Below, in pieces: positions 57,357 to 64,000 of a DNA stretch of 64,000 nt. The DNA is from Zwartia hollandica. Its GTDB lineage: Bacteria > Pseudomonadota > Gammaproteobacteria > Burkholderiales > Burkholderiaceae_B. Numbering within the stretch: position 1 is the stretch's first letter; each line of letters opens with the position of its first letter. The stretch covers positions 687,696 to 751,695 of the forward strand of contig NZ_JAHXRI010000006.1 in the NCBI RefSeq assembly GCF_019923725.1, read 5' to 3'. Under the pieces are notes generated by a model. The model made no database searches and was not told the origin of the DNA. It saw only the letters and a program-made list of their open reading frames with translations. The position numbers were made by a program, and so were the translations under genes.

Positions 57357-58097
57357 ATGGCTGACGCCATCATTAGCATGAAAGAAGTCAACAAGTGGTT
57401 TGGTAAGTTCCACGTGTTGCGTAATATCAGCCTCGACGTCGCGCGCGGGGAGCGAATCGTTATTTGTGGGCCGTCCGGATCTGGCAAGTCGACATTGATT
57501 CGTTGCATCAACCGCCTCGAAGAGCACCAAAAAGGCCAAATTATTGTTGAAGGCACTGAAATCACCAACGACATTCGTGATGTCGAAGCCATTCGTCGTG
57601 ACGTGGGGATGGTGTTTCAACATTTCAATTTGTTTCCCCATTTGACAGTGTTAGAGAACCTGACGCTTGGCCCGATTTGGGTGCTTAAGACGCCAAAGGC
57701 TGAGGCTGAAGCCAGAGCGATGGAGTATCTTGAGCGTGTCCGCATCGCCGAGCAGGCAGCCAAGTTTCCAGGGCAACTATCTGGTGGGCAGCAACAGCGT
57801 GTTGCGATTGCGCGTTCGCTGTGCATGGACCCAAAGGTCATGCTGTTTGATGAGCCAACTTCCGCGCTTGATCCGGAAATGGTTAAAGAGGTGCTGGATG
57901 TGATGGTCGGCTTAGCTGAAGACACTGGCATGACGATGTTGGTTGTGACCCATGAAATGGGGTTTGCCCGTAAAGTTGCCGACCGGGTGATCTTTATGGA
58001 CCAAGGCGAAATCATTGAACAAAATACGCCGGACGCTTTTTTCGACAATCCACAAAACGACCGGACCAAGCTGTTTCTGAGTCAAATCTTGCATTAA
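57357..58097 (+). CDS. aapP: General L-amino acid ABC transporter, ATPase AapP
   Basis: The 246-residue polar-amino-acid-type ATPase has Walker [20 protein letters not shown]-loop [14 protein letters not shown], signature [15 protein letters not shown], Walker [20 protein letters not shown] and the switch His in [10 protein letters not shown]. It energises AapQM. CTGGAGA precedes the start. Confidence 0.97.
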   Translation: MADAIISMKEVNKWFGKFHVLRNISLDVARGERIVICGPSGSGKSTLIRCINRLEEHQKGQIIVEGTEITNDIRDVEAIRRDVGMVFQHFNLFPHLTVLENLTLGPIWVLKTPKAEAEARAMEYLERVRIAEQAAKFPGQLSGGQQQRVAIARSLCMDPKVMLFDEPTSALDPEMVKEVLDVMVGLAEDTGMTMLVVTHEMGFARKVADRVIFMDQGEIIEQNTPDAFFDNPQNDRTKLFLSQILH

Positions 58098-58133
58098 TTC
58101 GCACTTCGGCGCGCATCCCTGTAGAGGCTATAT

Positions 58134-59150
58134 ATGAATCGATCCTTCCGTCTGATGCGTAGACATGTTGTTATGTTGAGCCTGGCTTGTGCAGGACTCT
58201 CGAGTGCTGGCCTGACGACCGCCGTGCATGCTCAGGCACAGTGGCCAAGCAAACCCATTCGCTTCGTTGTGCCTTATCCGCCAGGCGGACCCTTAGATAC
58301 GATTGCTCGGCTATTAGCAGAAAAAGTCAAAGTTTCACTGGGCCAACCCGTTGTCGTGGAGAACAAGCCTGGCGCGGGCGGCAATATCGGTGTAGATCTC
58401 ATTGCGAAGGCACAGCCCGATGGCTACTCGCTCGTGATGGGTGCAGTGGCGACGCATGCGATCAATCCTTGGTTGTTTTCAAAAATCCCCTACGATGCCG
58501 TCAAAGACTTCGCACCGGTTGCGCTGGTTGCCTCTGTGCCGAATGTGCTCGTGGTGAATCAGGACTTTGCTGATAAAAACAAGATACGCACTTTGGCTGA
58601 TTTGGTCGCTTATGCTCAAGCGAATCCAGGGAAGTTGAACTATGGTTCTGGTGGCGCGGGCAGTGCTGGTCACTTAGCGGGTGAGTTGCTTGGCGCTCGC
58701 GCGCAAATTAAGATGGTTCACATTCCTTATCAAGGGGCTGCCCCTGCGAAGCTTGCACTATTGTCTGGGCAGTCCGACTTCATGTTCGACAACCTAGCCT
58801 CGGCAGCGCCACTCATTAAGGAGAATAAAGTTGTAGCGCTTGCGGTGACCACGAGTGCTCGTGCGCAGATGCTTCCTAATGTACCAACTGTTGAGCAGTC
58901 GGGTATCAAGCCCTTTGATATTGGTACATGGTTCGGGGTGTTTACAACCGCCGGTACGCCTGCTGCGGTGCTTGAGAAATTACATACAGCATACGCTCAA
59001 GCCTTAGCGGATCCGGACGTTGCTAAGCGCTTGGTCGAGATGGGCTCCAACGCCAAGCCATTGAGTTCGGCGCAGTTCGCGGAGATGGTCAAGCAAGAAC
59101 TCGATAAATATAAAGATCTTGTAAAGCTCTCTGGCGCACAGGTGAATTAG
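58134..59150 (+). CDS. Bug-type tripartite tricarboxylate transporter receptor
   Basis: This second Bug receptor (338 residues) has a signal peptide ending AVHAQA and the family start WPSKPIRFVVPYPPGGPLDT. It also shows LGQPVVVENKPGAGGNIGVD, NPGKLNYGSGGAGSAGH and MVHIPYQGAAPAKLALLSGQ. It is distinct from the receptor at 6865-7848. It lies 36 bases after aapP on the same strand and may be co-transcribed, though it is not an ABC component. The ligand is unknown and no membrane partner is nearby. Confidence 0.93.
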   Translation: MNRSFRLMRRHVVMLSLACAGLSSAGLTTAVHAQAQWPSKPIRFVVPYPPGGPLDTIARLLAEKVKVSLGQPVVVENKPGAGGNIGVDLIAKAQPDGYSLVMGAVATHAINPWLFSKIPYDAVKDFAPVALVASVPNVLVVNQDFADKNKIRTLADLVAYAQANPGKLNYGSGGAGSAGHLAGELLGARAQIKMVHIPYQGAAPAKLALLSGQSDFMFDNLASAAPLIKENKVVALAVTTSARAQMLPNVPTVEQSGIKPFDIGTWFGVFTTAGTPAAVLEKLHTAYAQALADPDVAKRLVEMGSNAKPLSSAQFAEMVKQELDKYKDLVKLSGAQVN

Positions 59151-59187
59151 TATTTTATGTGGTCTTAAAGTCCCCAAACAGCAGGGA

Positions 59188-60621
59188 TCACGCTCTGTTA
59201 CGTAGTGAAGCTCCCGCTGTCGAAGACAGACGCCAAAAAGAAAGCGCGGCGAGTGAACAGAGCGCGCCAATGACCAGAAAGCCGACCAATACATCTTGGG
59301 GGATGAGGGTCTGCGAGCCGCGTATTGCCATGCTGATGCTAAGTGTTTCGGCTGCAACGCCGACTCCGAAACTGATCCCTAGTTGCTGACCCATCGCGGC
59401 GAAACTGCTCGCGCGACTCATGTCCGCCTGGCGAATATCCGCATAAGCTAGCGTGTTGACGGCGGTGAATTGCAGCGATCTGAAAAACCCACCGAGCAAT
59501 AGGATGGCCATCATGACTAAGCCAGGTGTCTCTTGTGTGAAGGTCGCGCAGATCATCAGGCTGAGTCCAGTGAAGATCGCGTTGATGGTCAGGACCTTTC
59601 GGTAACCCCAGCGATTAAGTATGCGCGGCGCCGCCATTTTCATGGCCAGTGAACCAATCGCACCAGCGAAGGTGATCAACCCTGCGGCCAACGCACTCAT
59701 GCCGAAGCCTACCTGTAGCAAAAGGGCTAGGAGGTAGGGCGTTGCGCCGATACTAAAACGGCAAAGATTGCCCGCTAGCATGGCGATTCTGAATGTTTGA
59801 ATTTTTAGAAGCGAGAGATTCAGGATGGGTTCGGGGTGCTTACGTGCATGCATCGTGTAACCCCAGCCAGCTATCAAGCCCAGCGCCATCAGGATGATGC
59901 TCAGACTCGGCGATGACCCGGAATTGCCAAGTGTTTCGAAGCCGCTCACGAGGCACGCCATACAGAGGCCGCTCAGGATGAAGCCCCAAAAGTCGAGGGG
60001 ATGACTCAAGCCGTCCGAAGGCAGCTCCCGAACATGTTTCAAAACCATCCAGATCCCTAAGCTTCCGATAGGGATATTGATGAGAAAAATCCAGTGCCAG
60101 GATGCGTACGTGACGAGTAAACCACCCAGGGGTGGGCCAGCCATTGGGCCAATCAGAGCGGGCATTGATAAAAGCGCCATCGCTTTAATGAGTTCGTGTT
60201 TTGGAATGCTGCGCAACAGGATAATGCGCCCCACGGGAACCATCATGGCTCCACCCAAGCCCTGCACAATGCGGGAGATAACCAATTGGGAGAGCGTCTG
60301 CGATAGGGCGCAGGTCAGCGAACTAAGAGAAAACAGCACAATGGCTGCAATAAAGACTTTTCGAGCGCCATAGCGATCCGCGGCCCAGCCACTAATTGGC
60401 ACAAAAACCGCAGTTGAAATGAGATACGACGTGATCGCCAAGTTCATTTCGATTGGGTTAGAGCCTAGCTCGCGGGCCATGGAAGGCAAAGCAGTCGTGA
60501 CGACCGTTGCATCGAGCATTTGCATGAGCAGGGCGCATCCGACGATAAATGGCAAAATCCGTCGGGATTTCTCGGGAACTGCTTCAGGTTCGTCGAGATT
60601 AGGTAACTTGGCTTGCTGCAT
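59188..60621 (-). CDS. MFS drug exporter, DHA2 (EmrB/QacA-like) family
   Basis: The protein (477 residues) has about 14 membrane segments and the family marks MQMLDATVVTTALPSMAREL, PISGWAADRYGARKVF and RIVQGLGGAMMVPVGRIILL, plus GPMAGPPLGGLLVTYASWHW with IFLINIPIG. These proteins export drugs or hydrophobic compounds against protons. The ATG at 60621 was preferred to a GTG ten codons upstream. It is divergent from the DUF3460 gene. No EmrA-type adaptor is next to it. Confidence 0.92.
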   Translation of the reverse strand: MQQAKLPNLDEPEAVPEKSRRILPFIVGCALLMQMLDATVVTTALPSMARELGSNPIEMNLAITSYLISTAVFVPISGWAADRYGARKVFIAAIVLFSLSSLTCALSQTLSQLVISRIVQGLGGAMMVPVGRIILLRSIPKHELIKAMALLSMPALIGPMAGPPLGGLLVTYASWHWIFLINIPIGSLGIWMVLKHVRELPSDGLSHPLDFWGFILSGLCMACLVSGFETLGNSGSSPSLSIILMALGLIAGWGYTMHARKHPEPILNLSLLKIQTFRIAMLAGNLCRFSIGATPYLLALLLQVGFGMSALAAGLITFAGAIGSLAMKMAAPRILNRWGYRKVLTINAIFTGLSLMICATFTQETPGLVMMAILLLGGFFRSLQFTAVNTLAYADIRQADMSRASSFAAMGQQLGISFGVGVAAETLSISMAIRGSQTLIPQDVLVGFLVIGALCSLAALSFWRLSSTAGASLRNRA

Positions 60622-60683
60622 GGGGATGATTTGATCGCGTCTACAGTACACTAGACGACAGTCTAACCTTTCGCTGAATTCTC

Positions 60684-60872
60684 ATGGCCGAGCAATACAC
60701 CTCTGAAATTACGCAGTTCCTCCAGTCCTACAAATCCAACCACCCTGACGTTGAACAACGCCAGCGAGACGGTCGGGCGCGTTTGTGGGATAAGGCTCAG
60801 GACCCAGAGCTTGCTGAGGGCTTCAAACAGGCCCGTGTACGTCAAAAACCCTACGTTTATCAGAACAACTAG
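60684..60872 (+). CDS. DUF3460 family protein
   Basis: The 62-residue hydrophilic protein (SEITQFLQSYKSNHPDVEQR then LWDKAQDPELAEGF and ends QKPYVYQNN) matches DUF3460, a short family known mostly from Burkholderiales and typically found just before scpA and panC, as here. No function is known. It starts the cluster, with scpA following within six bases. Confidence 0.92.
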   Translation: MAEQYTSEITQFLQSYKSNHPDVEQRQRDGRARLWDKAQDPELAEGFKQARVRQKPYVYQNN

Positions 60873-60877
60873 GCCCA

Positions 60878-61756
60878 ATGAATTCGGCTCACGTTTCAGG
60901 TGAAAGTCTAGACGCGCTCGTGGAGCCCTCTGTGGACACAACCCCCGATGTGGTGGATACGGTCGCGCTTGCCCGACTATACGGCGAACCACTTTTTTCT
61001 CTGCCCACAGATTTATACATTCCGCCAGACGCCCTCGAGGTTTTTCTTGAGACGTTTCAAGGCCCGTTGGATTTGTTGCTCTATCTGATTCGTAAGCAAA
61101 ACTTCAACGTACTCGATATTCCGATGGCTGAAGTGACGCGACAATATCTGTCGTATGTCGATCAAATTCGGATGCATAACCTTGAGCTAGCAGCAGAATA
61201 TTTGCTGATGGCGGCGATGCTGATCGAAATCAAAGCAAGAATGTTGCTGCCGGTCAAGAAGACGGAGTCGGGCGAGGAGCCAGAAGATCCTCGTGCGGAA
61301 CTAGTTCGTCGCTTGCTTGAGTACGAGAAGATGAAGCTTGCTGCCCAGCAGCTTGACGCCCTTCCCCAGCTTGGACGAGACTTCCAGCGCGCGCAAGCTT
61401 TTGCTGACTTGCGCATCGAGCGCGCTTTGCCGGACGTCAGCGTCGAGGATTTGCGCCAGGCTTGGATTGACATCCTAAAGCGCGCGAAGCTCAATGCCCA
61501 TCACCACATTACGCGCGAGCAACTATCCGTGCGTGATCACATGACCCATATTCTGCGTCGCTTATCTGATGTGCGGTTTATCGAGTTTGGTCAGCTGTTT
61601 ATGGAGCGGATTACCGAAGGTGCTGCAGTGGCGGTTGTCGTTGTGCATTTCCTCGCTTTGCTCGAGCTTTCTCGTGAGTCGCTACTCGAAATTACACAAG
61701 CCGAGCCTTATGCCCCTATCTATGTGCGCTTGGCCTACACCAGTGCTGCCGCCTAG
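60878..61756 (+). CDS. scpA: Segregation and condensation protein A
   Basis: The 292-residue kleisin binds the SMC dimer and ScpB in the bacterial condensin. The N-terminal domain starts ALEVFLETFQGPLDLLLYLI followed by NFNVLDIPMAEVTRQYLSYV, and the C-terminal winged helix is visible near FIEFGQLFMERI. The first 50 residues are an extension common in this order. No scpB or smc is present in the window. Confidence 0.94.
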   Translation: MNSAHVSGESLDALVEPSVDTTPDVVDTVALARLYGEPLFSLPTDLYIPPDALEVFLETFQGPLDLLLYLIRKQNFNVLDIPMAEVTRQYLSYVDQIRMHNLELAAEYLLMAAMLIEIKARMLLPVKKTESGEEPEDPRAELVRRLLEYEKMKLAAQQLDALPQLGRDFQRAQAFADLRIERALPDVSVEDLRQAWIDILKRAKLNAHHHITREQLSVRDHMTHILRRLSDVRFIEFGQLFMERITEGAAVAVVVVHFLALLELSRESLLEITQAEPYAPIYVRLAYTSAAA

Positions 61757-62638
<882 letters not shown>

Positions 62639-62659
62639 CCCTACTTAGGGTTATTCCGC

Positions 62660-62675
62660 CTGTCAGATTTGACAG
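62660..62675. promoter_or_regulatory. lux-box-like dyad upstream of the LuxR-type gene
   Basis: CTGTCAGATTTGACAG is a 16-base dyad with perfect six-base arms (CTGTCA/TGACAG) and the CT-N12-AG spacing found in las/rhl-type lux boxes. It lies 58 bases before the start of a LuxR-type DNA-binding protein, and its right arm contains a perfect -35 hexamer TTGACA. Autoregulation by the encoded protein is a reasonable inference; the matching -10 is poor. Confidence 0.55.
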
Positions 62676-62733
62676 CTATCCCTGCCGGTGTCGCTATGCC
62701 AGACTGCTCTTCGTCATGACACGGAGGTGCAGC

Positions 62734-63003
62734 ATGAAGCATGTTGAGGAAACGAATGCGCTGGGTTGGAAAGCGCTGACAGCGCGTGAGCGCGATGTTA
62801 TTCACCCAGTTGCCGAAGGAAAATCAAATAAGCTTATCGCCATCGAGCTCGGTATTTCTATGCGTACTGTCGAGGCACATCGAGCGCGTATTTTTTACAA
62901 GATGGGGGTGCGTAATGCAGTGCAACTGGCGCGGCATGTTTGCACACAGCCCGAGCTCAGTTGCGATGTACCAACGTCTCAAGGGCAGTTGGGTGATGAT
63001 TGA
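62734..63003 (+). CDS. Solo LuxR-type HTH regulator
   Basis: The 89-residue protein is one GerE/LuxR DNA-binding domain: LTARERDVIHPVAEGKSNKL, IAIELGISMRTVEAHRARIF and KMGVRNAVQLARHV. SNKLIA...RTVEAHR is the NarL/FixJ-type pattern, but no receiver domain is present, so this is a single-domain regulator. The ATG at 62734 follows GGAGGT closely and was preferred to one six codons upstream. Two dyad-symmetric sites lie just before it. The 3' end overlaps the NlpE-like gene by 25 bases in the opposite direction. Confidence 0.88.
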   Translation: MKHVEETNALGWKALTARERDVIHPVAEGKSNKLIAIELGISMRTVEAHRARIFYKMGVRNAVQLARHVCTQPELSCDVPTSQGQLGDD

Positions 63004-63695
63004 TTATTGAGCTCCTTGATGGGATCAAGGTCTGGTTGACGGGTGAGGGTATAAGTCAGATTAGGTGAGTCGCCATTGATTGAAATCAGGCGCAGTACAT
63101 TTGTACTTGTCATGGCCAGCTCTGCACGCGCGTTACCCTGGCTGTTTAGCAAAACAATCCGAGGGACCGCTTGTGCTGTTGCGCGCCAGCACCCTTGGTC
63201 CGCAAGCTGAGAGGTCTTGTTGTCTTGCCCTAGGTAGGCTGCGCGGGCACGCCAACGACCATTCGGAGACATCGAAATCGTTACACGTTGCGCGACACAC
63301 TTCATTTCTGGATGGAAACAGGGCAGCGTGCCTGCAAACGTTTGTGGTTCTGGGATGAGCTCTGAACGCAAGGTGTCTGTCGGTGCGGCGGTGGAAGCGT
63401 TGGCAGCAGCGACAGGAGCAGGGGCGGTGGTCGTTTGATTTGCGCCAGCCTGTTGTTGAGCGGGGGCAGATTGATTCAAGCCGAACTGGATTTGACTCGG
63501 TGCACGCACTGCCTGCGTCGCGTACGCACCTTCAGCTTGCGCTAGCGCATCGGTTGCGGAACTGGCTGCTGGCAGGTTGTAGTAACCCGGTTGCTGCATT
63601 TGTGCACAAGCCGACAGAAGCAATGTGCTGACCAAAATGGCCGCGCTGCGTAGTTGGCTAACGTGGATCTGGTTGAGCTTGTCTTGTCCGAACAT
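62979..63695 (-). CDS. NlpE-like lipoprotein
   Basis: The 238-residue protein has a lipoprotein signal (AAILVSTLLLSAC, lipidated Cys near residue 30), a low-complexity Ala/Gln/Thr-rich linker (about residues 40-105), and a C-terminal domain. That domain, with TFAGTLPCFHPEMKCVAQRV, then TISMSPNGRWRARAAYLG, IVLLNSQGNARAEL and NLTYTLTRQ, resembles the NlpE N-terminal barrel. NlpE normally has a CADC-like Cys pair; here the Cys residues are six apart. NlpE senses envelope and copper stress in other species; a role here is only inferred. Confidence 0.65.
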   Translation of the reverse strand: MFGQDKLNQIHVSQLRSAAILVSTLLLSACAQMQQPGYYNLPAASSATDALAQAEGAYATQAVRAPSQIQFGLNQSAPAQQQAGANQTTTAPAPVAAANASTAAPTDTLRSELIPEPQTFAGTLPCFHPEMKCVAQRVTISMSPNGRWRARAAYLGQDNKTSQLADQGCWRATAQAVPRIVLLNSQGNARAELAMTSTNVLRLISINGDSPNLTYTLTRQPDLDPIKELNNQSSPNCP

Positions 63696-63788
63696 AATTT
63701 ACTTCCTGAGTCGAGTGCATAACTGAATTGATGCCTGCATTCTACGCATTTGCCCGAATCCCTGCAGATGAATCTGTAGGGATTTCCT

Positions 63789-64000
63789 ATGGTTGAGGAT
63801 ATTTGGGGCTTGTTTGCCGCAGGTGGGGTCGCAGGCTTGTTTGTGGGGATCCTGCTGGTCGGGACGGTGCGCCATGTATTTAGGCACTACTGGTTCTCCT
63901 GGGGGTTGATGGAGGCCTCGGACACACTACCTGTTACGCATGATGCACACACCCGGTGGTTGGACGCCAGTCTGCTGGCATCTTGCGCCCTGTGTGGGGC
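63789..64000 (+). CDS. Unidentified membrane protein, N-terminal part
   Basis: An ATG-started frame runs off the window end. The first 70 residues have one clear membrane helix (LFAAGGVAGLFVGILLVGTV) followed by RHVFRHYWFSWG and a hydrophilic stretch with THDAHTRWLDASLLASCALC. No family was recognised. It diverges from the NlpE-like lipoprotein gene, with about 90 bases between the starts and no clear promoter noted. Confidence 0.55.
   Translation, partial: MVEDIWGLFAAGGVAGLFVGILLVGTVRHVFRHYWFSWGLMEASDTLPVTHDAHTRWLDASLLASCALCG

Overview
The window looks like a chromosomal segment of a betaproteobacterium (order Burkholderiales, probably Alcaligenaceae-like). The inference rests on gene order (hemA-prfA-prmC-grxD-ubiX; DUF3460-scpA-panC; metX-metW-ampG; a nine-gene atp operon), two Bug-type tripartite tricarboxylate receptors and a moderate GC content. 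Most of it is conserved housekeeping sequence with short intergenic spaces. No phage, insertion sequence, integrase, rRNA or CRISPR was seen.

Layout. 1-2035: end of a TAXI-type TRAP receptor and its fused TRAP permease. 2028-6823: a small accessory island downstream of tRNA-Phe(GAA), built of short gene cassettes (three type II toxin-antitoxin pairs, a DUF3024 gene, a membrane protein, an immunity-protein-like gene). They are separated by about 95-bp repeats copied from the 3' half of the tRNA-Phe gene plus its terminator. 6865-16761: Bug receptor, hemA, prfA, prmC, grxD, ubiX, the convergent ttcA/selU/M61-peptidase group, and an enoyl-CoA hydratase. 16969-24297: ATP synthase operon atpIBEFHAGDC with a strong terminator. 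24462-30959: orphan Fis-type regulator, hemE, priA, rep. 30990-36745: M20 peptidase, 3-hydroxyacyl-CoA dehydrogenase, cytochrome c, tRNA-Arg(CCG), gshA, lipoprotein. 36720-45174: solo LuxR-type regulator, a SAM-II-like riboswitch ahead of metX-metW-ampG, exonuclease III, pyrE, and gatCAB. 45306-53708: the rod-shape cluster mreBCD-mrdA-rodA, then mutY, ftsX and ftsE on the other strand. 53939-59150: aapJQMP amino-acid ABC transporter and a second Bug receptor. 59188-64000: MFS exporter, DUF3460-scpA-panC, a second solo LuxR-type regulator behind two dyad-symmetric sites, an NlpE-like lipoprotein, and the start of an unidentified membrane protein.

The most unusual structure is the island at 2028-6823. 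The repeats R5-R2 share the tRNA-Phe 3' end and terminator with the intact tRNA locus (R6). They then switch at the same base to a common sequence that is not tRNA-Phe, which looks like the arm of a mobile element's attachment site. The copy next to the intact tRNA resembles it most and the farthest copy is the most decayed. This suggests stepwise, polar accumulation of cargo cassettes at a tRNA gene by a recombinase encoded elsewhere. Other points of interest are the SAM-II-like leader of metX, a lux-box-like dyad before the solo LuxR gene at 62734, and homopolymer tracts in mutY and upstream of aapJ.
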